A stretch of 9,508 nt of DNA from Actinomycetota bacterium (GTDB lineage: Bacteria > Actinomycetota > Thermoleophilia > Gaiellales > Gaiellaceae). Of this stretch, positions 1-6,205 are shown piece after piece. The notes beneath the pieces were generated by a model, which saw only the letters and a list, made by a program, of their open reading frames with translations, ran no database searches and had not been told where the DNA came from. Position 1 is the stretch's first letter; each line of letters opens with the position of its first letter. The DNA lies in assembly GCA_016870235.1 (NCBI GenBank), contig VGCB01000061.1, forward strand, positions 1 through 9,508, written 5' to 3'. The translations under genes and the position numbers were made by a program.

Positions 1-229
1 GCTCGATCGTGATGCCCTCCTTCTTGAACCAGCCCTGGTACTGGGCGACGAAGAGAATCGTCTCGTACGTCCCTCCGACGCCGGCCCATCTCACCTTCGT
101 CTCGCTGAGCTTCGCGCCGTTTCCGCTCCCCGGCGCTGCCGTCGCGGCCGCCGCGGCGACCAGGGTCACCAGGATCGCCGTCGCGAGAGCGAGACGCCGA
201 ATTACACAACGTGTGAGAAACCTGCTCAT
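1..229 (-). CDS. ABC transporter substrate-binding protein, NMT1/THI5-like (N-terminal part)
   Basis: Only the first 76 codons lie in the window; the gene runs off the left edge. The start ATG (229-227) has AGGAGA 7 bases upstream. The protein opens with a positively charged stretch (MSRFLTRCVIRRLA), then a hydrophobic, alanine-rich core to about residue 32, a typical Sec signal peptide with likely cleavage in the ATAAPG region. The mature part reads KVRWAGVGGTYETILFVAQY then QGWFKKEGITIE. This is the usual opening of periplasmic binding proteins of the SsuA/ThiY/NMT1 type, where the first strand is followed by a helix and a 'G-F/W-F-x-x-E-G' turn. These proteins capture small solutes (sulfonates, pyrimidine precursors, aromatic or other organic acids) for an ABC importer. 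It lies 96 bases downstream of the VOC gene on the same strand, so the two may be cotranscribed. The ligand cannot be inferred. Confidence 0.8.
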   Translation of the reverse strand, partial: MSRFLTRCVIRRLALATAILVTLVAAAAATAAPGSGNGAKLSETKVRWAGVGGTYETILFVAQYQGWFKKEGITIE

Positions 230-236
230 CGATCCA

Positions 237-242
237 TCTCCT
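237..242 (-). promoter_or_regulatory. Ribosome binding site of the binding-protein gene
   Basis: AGGAGA on the minus strand, 7 bases before the ATG at 229-227. This strong Shine-Dalgarno match fixes the start. The overlapping ATG at 237-235 is out of frame and hits TGA after two codons. Confidence 0.65.
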
Positions 243-325
243 GTTCTCTTGGGCGCACCTTGTGAGACCCGCATAAGGCAGTAAGCCTGAAGAAGCGCGA
301 ACGATAGACAGCGCATCGCACGCCG

Positions 326-754
326 TCAACCTCTCCTCGGCAGTCCCCAGCGACGGTAGAACTGCGGCTCGTGTGACCGATCGATCAGCTCGATCCGCGT
401 CTGGAGGGACGGCGCCAAGTGGTAGCGCGCGTGTCCGAGGTCGAGCTCGAGGCGGAACCCGTTCGCAGCGAGGCGCGCCGAATCGGCGTCGAGGTCGTCC
501 GACCAGTAGCCGGCGTGGTGGATGCCCCCTTCCGTCGTCGCGTCCCACATCGTTCCAGGGGTGCCTTCGATCAGCTCGAGGTGCGGTGGCGGCGTCATCG
601 CGAAGGCGACCCGGATCGTGGCGCCACCGATCACACGTGTCCGCGGGCCGATCCACTCGAGGCCGAGGGCAGCTTCGGCGTCTGCCATCGCCCGCGCGAG
701 ATCAGAGACAACGACGCCGATCTGGAAGGGCGACTCCATCTGCCACCGACCCAT
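326..754 (-). CDS. VOC (glyoxalase/bleomycin resistance fold) family protein
   Basis: About 142 residues with the two beta-alpha-beta-beta-beta modules of the vicinal oxygen chelate fold. The first begins FQIGVVVSDLARAMADAEAA and runs to HLELIEG; the second begins GGIHHAGYWSDDLDADSARL and ends RIELIDRS. Positions that bind metal in methylmalonyl-CoA epimerase and glyoxalase relatives appear filled: Gln in FQIG (in place of the common His), Glu in LELIEG, His in IHHAGYW and Glu in RIELID. It is therefore probably a metal-dependent epimerase, lyase or dioxygenase-like enzyme; the substrate is unknown. The start is uncertain: ATG 754 is used here, while ATG 739 (MESPFQIG) is equally possible, and longer in-frame starts lack VOC-like sequence. 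It is divergent from a MarR regulator, whose likely operator/promoter lies just upstream, so control by that regulator is plausible. The binding-protein gene follows on the same strand. Confidence 0.8.
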   Translation of the reverse strand: MGRWQMESPFQIGVVVSDLARAMADAEAALGLEWIGPRTRVIGGATIRVAFAMTPPPHLELIEGTPGTMWDATTEGGIHHAGYWSDDLDADSARLAANGFRLELDLGHARYHLAPSLQTRIELIDRSHEPQFYRRWGLPRRG

Positions 755-790
755 GCCACGTAAGGCCCTACGCTCCGGCCGCGCGAGCAT

Positions 791-803
791 CCGTACAGTA
801 CCG
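791..803. promoter_or_regulatory. Overlapping two-way -10 element and possible MarR operator
   Basis: GTACAGTAC (793-801) is a perfect odd-length palindrome lying between the divergent VOC and MarR genes. On the plus strand it contains TACAGT (794-799), 7 bases before the MarR ATG, which fits the TANNNT -10 of leaderless transcripts. On the minus strand the same bases read TACTGT, which would start transcription of the VOC gene about 30 bases upstream of ATG 754. No good -35 is visible on either side. MarR proteins bind short palindromes and often autoregulate, so this could double as an operator. The role is inferred. Confidence 0.4.
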
Positions 804-806
804 GTG

Positions 807-1265
807 ATGGCGATCTCACAGGCAGACTCGACGTGCAGCAACCACCGAGACGACCTCGACTCGGCTTCCGGCGAGTTGCGCGCCGCCGTCACGCGGCTCT
901 CGCGGCGGTTTCGCTCCCAGAACCCGTTTCCGTCTCTCGCGCAGGCGGCCGTCCTCGGTCACCTCCACGACGATGGCCCGAAGACGACGAGCTGGCTCGC
1001 AGCGGCAGAGCACGTGCGGCCCCAGTCGATGGCGCAGGTCGTCTTAGAGCTCGAGGCCGAGCACCTCGTCGTGCGCCGCCCTGACGAGGTCGATCGTCGG
1101 CAGGTGATCGTCACCATCACCGACGAGGGCCGGCAGGCGCTTCTCGACGATCGCCGGCGACGCGAGGAGTGGTTCCGGACGACGATCGCGAGCTGCTTGA
1201 CGTCGCGTGAACGCGCGCTCCTGCTACGCGCGATCCCGCTCCTCACGCGGCTCAGCGTCTTCTGA
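807..1265 (+). CDS. MarR family winged-helix transcriptional regulator
   Basis: The 152-residue length is typical of MarR. After a helical dimerisation segment (DLDSASGELRAAVTRLSRRF) come the winged-helix elements. LAQAAVLGHLHDDGPKTTSW then LAAAEHVRPQSMAQVVLELE contains the helix-turn-helix, and VVRRPDEVDRRQVIVTITDE forms the wing with the family's D-x-R-x-x-x-V-x-x-T-x-x-G signature. A C-terminal helix pair (TSRERALLLRAIPLL) completes the dimer interface. Such proteins usually repress divergent or downstream operons until a small, often aromatic or lipophilic, ligand binds. The ATG at 807 is preferred because in-frame sequence upstream is antisense to the VOC gene and does not look coding. 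There is no Shine-Dalgarno sequence, but TACAGT lies 7 bases upstream, so it may be leaderless. Likely targets are the divergent VOC/transport genes and possibly the HMGL-like gene whose promoter begins 22 bases after the stop. Confidence 0.88.
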   Translation: MAISQADSTCSNHRDDLDSASGELRAAVTRLSRRFRSQNPFPSLAQAAVLGHLHDDGPKTTSWLAAAEHVRPQSMAQVVLELEAEHLVVRRPDEVDRRQVIVTITDEGRQALLDDRRRREEWFRTTIASCLTSRERALLLRAIPLLTRLSVF

Positions 1266-1287
1266 CCTGGAGCGCGAGCGGACGGCG

Positions 1288-1316
1288 TTGACCGACCGCA
1301 GCTCATGCGATATACA
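1288..1316 (+). promoter_or_regulatory. Sigma-70-type promoter for the HMGL-like gene
   Basis: TTGACC (1288-1293), a 17-base spacer and TATACA (1311-1316) form a near-consensus housekeeping promoter. Transcription would start near 1323, giving a leader of about 35 nt before the GTG at 1358. The same -35 hexamer and spacer length recur at 5355-5383. Confidence 0.7.
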
Positions 1317-1345
1317 GTCGGCTTTCTAGTCTTCCCTTGCGACCG

Positions 1346-1351
1346 AAGGAG
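1346..1351 (+). promoter_or_regulatory. Ribosome binding site deciding the GTG start at 1358
   Basis: AAGGAG, 6 bases before GTG 1358. An in-frame TTG at 1337 lies upstream of this site and would swallow it, so the GTG is the better start. Confidence 0.7.
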
Positions 1352-1357
1352 AGGCCC

Positions 1358-2692
1358 GTGAGCGCGAGCGACGGTGGCGGAAAGTCGTGGGGTCCGTGGC
1401 ACAGCGTCGGCGAGTACTACTCGATCCCGACGTACTGGGAGTCCGAGATCCAGTCGGCACTCCCGGCGAACCGGCGGAAGGCGATCATCGACTGCACGCT
1501 CTCCGAGGGCGAGGACATGGTCGGCGCGCATCTCAACTGGACGACGCGACTCGAGATCGCGAAGCGGCTCGACGAGCTCGGCGTCGACGAGATCACGACC
1601 CCGATCGGCATCGAGATGCGAGAGCTCCGCGACTGGATCCGGAGCTGTCGTCGGGCCGGGATCAAGGCGAAGATCTGCGACAAGCTCGTCTCGGTCGTCC
1701 TCCCGATCGAGGGCAACGACGACTGGAAGCCGCGGATCGATGCGCGGATCGAGTGCGAGCCCGACTCGCTCGTCCTCTTCTCGTACTACCCGCAGATCTC
1801 CTATTGGAGCGACTTCACCGAGGGGCCCTTTACCCTCCAGCAGGTGATCGACGATTCGCAGCGGATCGTCGAGTACGCGGCCGGACGCGGCGTCGAGATC
1901 GTCTTCAGCTTCCCCGACTCCTTCCGCCATCGAATCGGCAGCATCGTGGCGCTGAGCAGGGCGGGGGTCGATGCGGGCGCCGACGGGATCTACATCTACG
2001 ACAGCCGCGGCCAGAGCACGCCGCGCGCGTCGTATGCGATCTGCAAGGCGATCAAGGAGGCGATCGGCGACAAGCTCCTCTATGTCCAACACCACAACGA
2101 TCTCGGCATGGCGACCGCCTGCTCGCTCGCCGCTGCAGAGGCGGGCGCCGACGTGCTCGACGCCTCGATCTGCGGCGTCGGCGACCGCTCCGGCACCGCC
2201 GCCCTGGAGGAGGTCGCGGCAGTCCTCTATGCCTACGGGTTCGAGACGGGCATCAAGCTGGACCAGCTCGTGCCGCTCGCACGTTACGTCGAGTGGGCCT
2301 TCGGGTTCGAGTGCCAGGCGACGAAGCCGATCGTCGGCTGGCAGGCGAACATGGAGGAGGGCTGGGGCCACCGCGATCCCGACGACCCGGTCGAGAGCCC
2401 GATGGCGATCGCGGGCGAGGTGCTCGGGACGCCGTTCGAGAGCGTGATCGGGCCGAACGTGTTCGGGAAGATCAAGATCACCCAGGCCCCTGGTGTCCAC
2501 AAGCACAAGGACATCCTCCCGGACTTCATGGACGAGCTCGGGATCGAGTACGACGACGAGGCGCTGGTCGAGATCGAGCGCAGGACCTACGATGCGCTCC
2601 TGTCGCGGCGTGAGGGGTACATCCGCATCGACGAGTTCGAGCAGATCGTCCGCGGCGTTCTCGACAACCTGGCAAGCCCCGTCACGCAGTGA
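1358..2692 (+). CDS. Pyruvate carboxyltransferase/HMGL-like (DRE-TIM metallolyase) family protein with altered active-site motifs
   Basis: 444 residues. From about residue 43 the sequence lines up by eye, without gaps, with the TIM barrel of isopropylmalate/homocitrate synthases: IIDCTLSEGED where relatives have D-T-T-L-R-D-G-E-Q, then LEIAKRLDELGVDEITTPIG, GADGIYIYDSRGQSTP, VQHHNDLGMAT and GVGDRSGTAALEEV. Known members condense acyl-CoA with 2-oxoacids or cleave HMG-CoA, using a divalent metal. Here Arg and Asp of the R-D pair are Ser49 and Glu50. The conserved Glu of the I-E-A/T strand is Thr80, the first His of H-x-H is Gln244 (His246 kept), and the Asn ligand of G-N-A is Thr280. Catalysis must therefore differ or be lost. 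The N-terminal 40 residues (WHSVGEYYSIPTYWESEIQS) and the roughly 140-residue C-terminal part have no motif I can name. The gene has its own strong promoter and RBS, and the P450 follows after 106 bases, so an operon is likely. Confidence 0.85.
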   Translation: MSASDGGGKSWGPWHSVGEYYSIPTYWESEIQSALPANRRKAIIDCTLSEGEDMVGAHLNWTTRLEIAKRLDELGVDEITTPIGIEMRELRDWIRSCRRAGIKAKICDKLVSVVLPIEGNDDWKPRIDARIECEPDSLVLFSYYPQISYWSDFTEGPFTLQQVIDDSQRIVEYAAGRGVEIVFSFPDSFRHRIGSIVALSRAGVDAGADGIYIYDSRGQSTPRASYAICKAIKEAIGDKLLYVQHHNDLGMATACSLAAAEAGADVLDASICGVGDRSGTAALEEVAAVLYAYGFETGIKLDQLVPLARYVEWAFGFECQATKPIVGWQANMEEGWGHRDPDDPVESPMAIAGEVLGTPFESVIGPNVFGKIKITQAPGVHKHKDILPDFMDELGIEYDDEALVEIERRTYDALLSRREGYIRIDEFEQIVRGVLDNLASPVTQ

Positions 2693-2798
2693 TCCCCGCG
2701 GTGGGCGGGTCGCGCGATTCGACCGTGACCGTCGCTGTCGTGGCGGCGTCTCCCTCCCAGGACCGAAGCGACGATCTCCGAGGGCCGACCGTGGCGGC

Positions 2799-4069
2799 AT
2801 GACGGTTGTCGAGGCGCCGACGCTCGGAGACCGGCTCGACGCGCTGCTCGCCTCGAGGCCCGATGCCATGGCCGACGCCTTCGCGCTCTACCGCGATCTC
2901 CGCACCGTGTCGCCCGTTCACGAGCACGGGCCGATGGTGTTCGTCTCCCGGTACTCGGACGTACGTCGTGTGGTCGCTGACGGCGAGCGCTACAGCAACC
3001 ATGCCTCTCGCGACGGCAGCCGGGCGGTCGCGCTCAGGGAGCGCCTCGCGCCCGCGCACCGGGTCATCTTCGACGAGGTCGCCGCTTTCGAGGCGAGCTC
3101 CGTCGCGCGCTCGGACGGCGCCCAGCACGTGCGGCTCCGATCGATCGCGAGTCGGGCCTTCACGCCAAGGAGGATCGAAGCGATGCGAGCCCCGATCGAG
3201 CAGACCACGGAGCTCCTCGACGCGTTTCGGGGACAGGACGTCGTGGACGCGATGGACTTCTCGTACAGGCTTCCGCTCAGCGTCATCTCGGAGCTCCTCG
3301 GCATTCCCGCGCGTGACCGAGAGCTCGTCCACGGACTCTCCCTGCGTATCGCCCGGAACCGAGGTGGCTCGGAGCTCGACGCGTTGCTCGACGCACACGC
3401 CGCCCACCTCGAGCTCCGCGCGTACGTCGCCGATCTCGTCGCCCGTCATCGGCGCTCGCCGGGCGCGGGAGGTGAGCTCGTGGCGGCGTTGCTCGGAGCC
3501 GAGGACGACCAGCGGCTATCCCCCGACGAGCTGACGGCGATGTTCGTCGTGCTCGTCGTCGCCGGCCACGAGACGACGACGAACCTGATCGGGATCGGCC
3601 TCTACGAGCTCCTCCGCGACGGGAGGCGTGGAGGCAGCTCGTCCGTGATCCCGGAGCCCTCGAGAACGGCGTCGAGGAGCTCCTGCGATACGTCTCGCCG
3701 GCCCACTGGCTGCCCCGCCGCGCGATCGTGGACCTCGAGATCGGCGCAGTGTGCGTGCGCGCCGGGACGACGGTCGTCCCGCTCCTCGGCGCCGCGAACC
3801 GCGACCCTGACGCCTTCCCCGATCCGGACCGCCTCCGGCTCGCGCGTCCCGAGGCCCGACGACACCTCGCTCTCGGCTGGGGACGCCACTTCTGCCTCGG
3901 CGCGTCGCTCGCCCGACTCGAGGCGACGGTGGCGTTCCGCGAGCTCGCCCGGCGATTCCCTCGTCTCGAGCTGGCGACCGAGCGTCTCGACTGGACCGGC
4001 AACGCCGTCCTGCGACGCCTCGCAGCGCTTCCCGTCAGACCCGGTCCTGAGGCAACTCGCGTGTCATGA
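2799..4069 (+). pseudogene. Cytochrome P450, frameshifted (apparent 1-base deletion near 3621-3628)
   Basis: Read with one base restored, this is a 423-residue soluble bacterial P450, the normal length for ferredoxin-dependent class I enzymes. Visible in order: VRLRSIASRAFTPRRIEAMR (C-helix region), the I-helix oxygen-activation motif AGHETTTN (residues 255-262), then in the shifted frame ELLRY (ExxR of the K helix) and the haem loop LGWGRHFCLGASLAR with the Cys ligand at 3893-3895. The family's usual Phe at the start of the haem loop is Leu. The first frame loses P450 character after LLRDG (about 3620), and the second resumes at 3629 with WRQLVRDPGALENGVEELLR. Either the gene is broken or a base was missed in sequencing. 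The ATG at 2799 has only a weak, distant GAGGG. It sits downstream of the HMGL-like gene and probably shares its transcript. Substrate unknown. Confidence 0.85.
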
Positions 4070-5326
4070 GGGAGTCGTCCGCGCGGCGACGATCTCCTCC
4101 GAGAGGATCGCGATGCCGCGCTCGAGCTCGGTCTCCGCGAGATGGGCGTAGCCCAGTCGAAAGCACTGGCGGACAGGGAGGTCGGCCTGCGCGAGCGTCT
4201 CGAGACCGCGGACGGCCACGCCCCGTCGCGCGGCAGCCTCGCGCGCGGCCGGCCAGTCGACCGAGTCGTCGACGGTGACCCAGAGGTAGAGCCCGCCGCC
4301 CGGAAGCTCGAACTCGACCGCATCGCCGCAGCCGGCTCGGAGCGCGGCTGCCGCGACGTCGCGGCGGTGGCGATACGTCCTCCGAACCTCGTCGAGGTGA
4401 CCGGCCAGACGTCCCTCCTCCAGGTACGAGGCGAGGATGCGGCTGAGCCAGCGGCTCACACCCAGATCCTCTCGGACCGTCGCGAGGCGCTCGATCATCT
4501 CCGGGTACCCACAGGCCCAGCCGACCCGGAGGCCCGGGGCGAGGATCTTCGAGAACGAGTGCACCTGGATCACGCGGCCTGTCGTGTCGAGCTCGAGGAG
4601 GGACGGCGGTGGCGCCTCGCCGAAGTGGAGGTCGGAGTAGACGGCGTCCTCGACGACGACGAGGTTCCACTGCTCGGCCAGCGCAAGCACGCGTTGCCGG
4701 GCTTCGAGTGGAAGCACGGCTCCCGTCGGGGGATGGTGCGTCGGGATCGTGTAGAGGAGGCGGGGGCGCGCGCCGCGTGCGCTCAGCTCGGACAGAAGGC
4801 ATTGGAGCTCGTCGACGTCGAGGCCGTCGGGGCCGACCCGGACACGGGCGATCGCCGCGCCCTTGATCGTAAGCGAGCGGACCGCGAACGGGAACGTCGG
4901 CCACTCGACGATCGCGGTGTCCCCCGGGTCGACGAGCGCCGCCGCGCAGAGGGCGATCGCCTGCGCGGAGCCCGACGTGAGCACGACGTTCGCGGCCGTC
5001 AGCGAGCGGGCTCCGCGCCGGCCGAGCCAGCGCCCGATCTCCTCTCTGAGCCGTGGGTCGCCGAGGGCGAGCTCGTCGCGTGCAGGGAAGTCGGGCGCTG
5101 CATACACCGCGCCCTGTCCGTCGCTTCGTACGCTCGTGTAGCCGAGAACGGTCGGATCGTCGAGGCTTCGCGCCGCCAGCCGGCGCAGGTCGTCGATCGG
5201 GAACGTCGCCGGGCACGGCCAGCCGGCGTCGAAGTTGAATCGGACAGGCGCAGGGCTCGGCGGAGCGGCGAAGGGCGTCGGCTCCGACGCGACCCTGGAG
5301 ACGGCGCTCGCGATGTCGATGCTCAC
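4064..5326 (-). CDS. PLP-dependent aminotransferase, class I/II (MocR/2-aminoadipate-aminotransferase-like, no HTH domain)
   Basis: 420 residues from GTG 5326. Fold-type I features are clear: VVLTSGSAQAIALCAAALVD (cofactor phosphate loop), IVEWPTFPFA (stacking aromatic region), IPTHHPPTG (position of the N-P-T-G motif), VVVEDAVYSDL (Asp227 to the PLP nitrogen, Tyr230) and HSFSKILAPGLRVGW, in which Lys260 should form the Schiff base and the Arg after it binds PLP phosphate. A C-terminal substrate Arg lies in VRQCFRLGYA. The sequence resembles the aminotransferase domain of MocR regulators and LysN/ARO8-type enzymes, but only about 30 residues precede it, so there is no DNA-binding domain. It probably transaminates an amino acid with a 2-oxoacid in the cytoplasm. 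The start is uncertain: GTG 5335 is an alternative, and neither has a good Shine-Dalgarno sequence. Its stop overlaps the convergent P450 stop by 6 bases, and a divergent promoter lies just upstream of its start. Confidence 0.87.
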   Translation of the reverse strand: MSIDIASAVSRVASEPTPFAAPPSPAPVRFNFDAGWPCPATFPIDDLRRLAARSLDDPTVLGYTSVRSDGQGAVYAAPDFPARDELALGDPRLREEIGRWLGRRGARSLTAANVVLTSGSAQAIALCAAALVDPGDTAIVEWPTFPFAVRSLTIKGAAIARVRVGPDGLDVDELQCLLSELSARGARPRLLYTIPTHHPPTGAVLPLEARQRVLALAEQWNLVVVEDAVYSDLHFGEAPPPSLLELDTTGRVIQVHSFSKILAPGLRVGWACGYPEMIERLATVREDLGVSRWLSRILASYLEEGRLAGHLDEVRRTYRHRRDVAAAALRAGCGDAVEFELPGGGLYLWVTVDDSVDWPAAREAAARRGVAVRGLETLAQADLPVRQCFRLGYAHLAETELERGIAILSEEIVAARTTPS

Positions 5327-5354
5327 TCGACCCACGGGGGTATCGTCGCGCCAA

Positions 5355-5383
5355 TTGACCCCGCGTCCTTCCTCGTCTAAGGT
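5355..5383 (+). promoter_or_regulatory. Promoter for the leader ORF and small barrel-protein genes
   Basis: TTGACC (5355-5360), 17 bases, then TAAGGT (5378-5383), which fits TANNNT. It has the same -35 and spacing as the promoter at 1288-1316. The expected transcription start at about 5390-5393 coincides with the GTG of a 20-codon ORF, implying a leaderless leader peptide. The element lies just upstream of the divergent aminotransferase start. Confidence 0.6.
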
Positions 5384-5392
5384 CGCCCTCAG

Positions 5393-5455
5393 GTGAATAT
5401 GCAGGATTACTGTCCTTCTCGATACCGCGTCGCTCGGACGGTTGCGTTGCTGTGA
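5393..5455 (+). CDS. Putative 20-codon leader ORF, leaderless, overlapping the next gene's start
   Basis: GTG 5393 opens a 20-codon frame ending in TGA at 5453-5455. The predicted peptide begins V-N-M-Q-D-Y-C-P-S-R and ends in A-L-L. It has no Shine-Dalgarno sequence, but the -10 hexamer TAAGGT ends 9 bases upstream, the same spacing seen before the GTG starts at 6743 and 8188, so the mRNA would begin at or near the GTG. Its stop overlaps the GTG of the following gene in the arrangement G-T-G-A, the classic sign of translational coupling. The following gene lacks its own Shine-Dalgarno sequence, which supports coupling. The peptide matches no attenuator I know. A chance ORF cannot be excluded; if so, this stretch is simply a 5' UTR. 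Confidence 0.42.
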   Translation: MNMQDYCPSRYRVARTVALL

Positions 5456-5787
5456 CCGAGGCTGCCGGGTGCGGGCCACACCTGATGGTGGTGTTCACGG
5501 AGTGCGTCGAGGGGGAGGACGGCGCGTTCAACGAGTGGTACACCGGCACGCACGTGCCCGACGTCCTCGCCCTCGACGGCTTCGTCGCAGTCACGCGCTT
5601 CCGGCAGGCCGCGGACCCCGCGGGAGCACCGGGCCGTCGGTATCTCGCGATCTGGGAGATCGAAGGCGATCTCGACGCAGCCAGGAGAGCGCTCGTCGAG
5701 GGTCCTGCGCGGGCGAAGTCGAATGCGTACGACCCGACGAAGACCGTCGTGGAGTTCTATACGCCGATCACGGTCAGGATCACGTGA
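5452..5787 (+). CDS. Small dimeric alpha/beta-barrel (EthD/DUF4286-like) protein
   Basis: 111 residues from GTG 5452, the usual length for single-domain ferredoxin-like barrel proteins. The pattern is a first strand LMVVFTECVEG, a helix with FNEWYTGTHVPDVLALDGFV, then strands VAVTRFRQ and RRYLAIWEIEGD, a helix LDAARRALVEG and a final strand TVVEFYTPIT. The segment 'N-E-W-Y ... H-x-P-D-V-L ... D-G-F-V' is the hallmark of EthD-type and related uncharacterised barrels that act in degradation of ethers and aromatics or as small isomerase-like partners. The reaction is unknown. It has no Shine-Dalgarno sequence; the GTG overlaps the stop of the preceding 20-codon ORF. An internal ATG at 5485 would remove the start of the first strand and is less likely. 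Another barrel protein follows after 94 bases, probably in the same transcript. Confidence 0.78.
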   Translation: MTEAAGCGPHLMVVFTECVEGEDGAFNEWYTGTHVPDVLALDGFVAVTRFRQAADPAGAPGRRYLAIWEIEGDLDAARRALVEGPARAKSNAYDPTKTVVEFYTPITVRIT

Positions 5788-5867
5788 CCGGCATCCCTCT
5801 GCTCGGCGTTCGGGCGCAGCCCTGTTCACCACCCGGCGCCACGGCGCCGGCACACCACTCTACGAAC

Positions 5868-5873
5868 GGAGGT
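5868..5873 (+). promoter_or_regulatory. Ribosome binding site for the second barrel protein
   Basis: GGAGGT, a full Shine-Dalgarno core, 8 bases before ATG 5882. It fixes that start over the longer in-frame reading, which is not protein-like. Confidence 0.75.
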
Positions 5874-5881
5874 CGCCCCGC

Positions 5882-6178
5882 ATGTACGTGATCGTCAACA
5901 CCTACGACCGGGGGCCCGATGCGACGGACATCTCCGAGGAGCTCTGGAAGCGTCATGTCCCGACGATGCAGGCGATGCCGGGTTTCGTCTCGACCTGTGC
6001 GGCCGAGAGCCTCGACGGCGGGTCGACCGGCGTCAGCATCACCTTCTTCGAGACTCGTGAAGCGGCCGAGGCGTACGTCGCCGGCGCCACCGCGGCGACC
6101 CTCGATCGGGAGGCGACCTTCCGATCGGGCTCGGACCGTCGGATCTACCGCGTCCTGAACTCGACGCTCCTCGGGTAG
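5882..6178 (+). CDS. Small dimeric alpha/beta-barrel (antibiotic-biosynthesis-monooxygenase-like) protein
   Basis: 98 residues starting MYVIVNTYDRGPD. The layout is strand YVIVNTYD, helix ISEELWKRHVPTMQAMPGFV, strand STCAAESLDG, strand GVSITFFETREAAEAYV and a last strand ending YRVLNSTLLG. This is the ferredoxin-like plan of ABM/stress-responsive barrel domains, with the typical 'M-P-G-F-V' turn between helix and second strand. Members include cofactor-less monooxygenases and haem-degrading enzymes, but no catalytic residue pattern is clear here and many relatives are uncharacterised. The strong GGAGGT contrasts with the Shine-Dalgarno-free barrel gene upstream, suggesting this one is translated independently on the shared mRNA. 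An inverted repeat spans its stop codon and may end the transcript. Confidence 0.77.
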   Translation: MYVIVNTYDRGPDATDISEELWKRHVPTMQAMPGFVSTCAAESLDGGSTGVSITFFETREAAEAYVAGATAATLDREATFRSGSDRRIYRVLNSTLLG

Positions 6179-6205
6179 TGGGTCTTCGTGCAGTCCGACC
6201 CGAGG
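6169..6205 (+). terminator. Possible terminator hairpin after the barrel-protein pair
   Basis: CCTCGGGT (6169-6176) and ACCCGAGG (6198-6205) are perfect 8-base complements around the stop codon of the 98-residue protein. A competing inner stem, GGGTC (6180-6184) with GACCC (6197-6201), has a 12-base loop. There is no T-run, as is common in high-GC actinobacteria, so this is tentative. Confidence 0.4.

Noticed and set aside
276..288. Small hairpin AGGC-AGTAA-GCCT between the VOC and binding-protein genes
   Set aside because: A 4-base stem without a T-run is too weak to call a terminator or attenuator.
2712..2733. GGTCG/CGACC inverted repeat between the HMGL-like gene and the P450
   Set aside because: Only 5 base pairs in GC-rich DNA; expected by chance, and the two genes are probably cotranscribed.
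959..2869. 636-codon minus-strand open frame
   Set aside because: It lies opposite the MarR and HMGL-like genes, is made of Arg/Asp/Leu/Val-rich low-complexity sequence with no domain, and is the usual antisense shadow of high-GC coding DNA.
3615..3635. Programmed ribosomal frameshifting as the explanation for the P450 break
   Set aside because: No slippery heptamer, homopolymer or strong downstream hairpin is apparent, and P450s are not known to use it; deletion or sequencing error is simpler.
4035..5594. 519-codon minus-strand frame overlapping the aminotransferase
   Set aside because: It is a shifted frame of the aminotransferase, rich in Arg and Pro; the neighbouring frame carries all PLP motifs.
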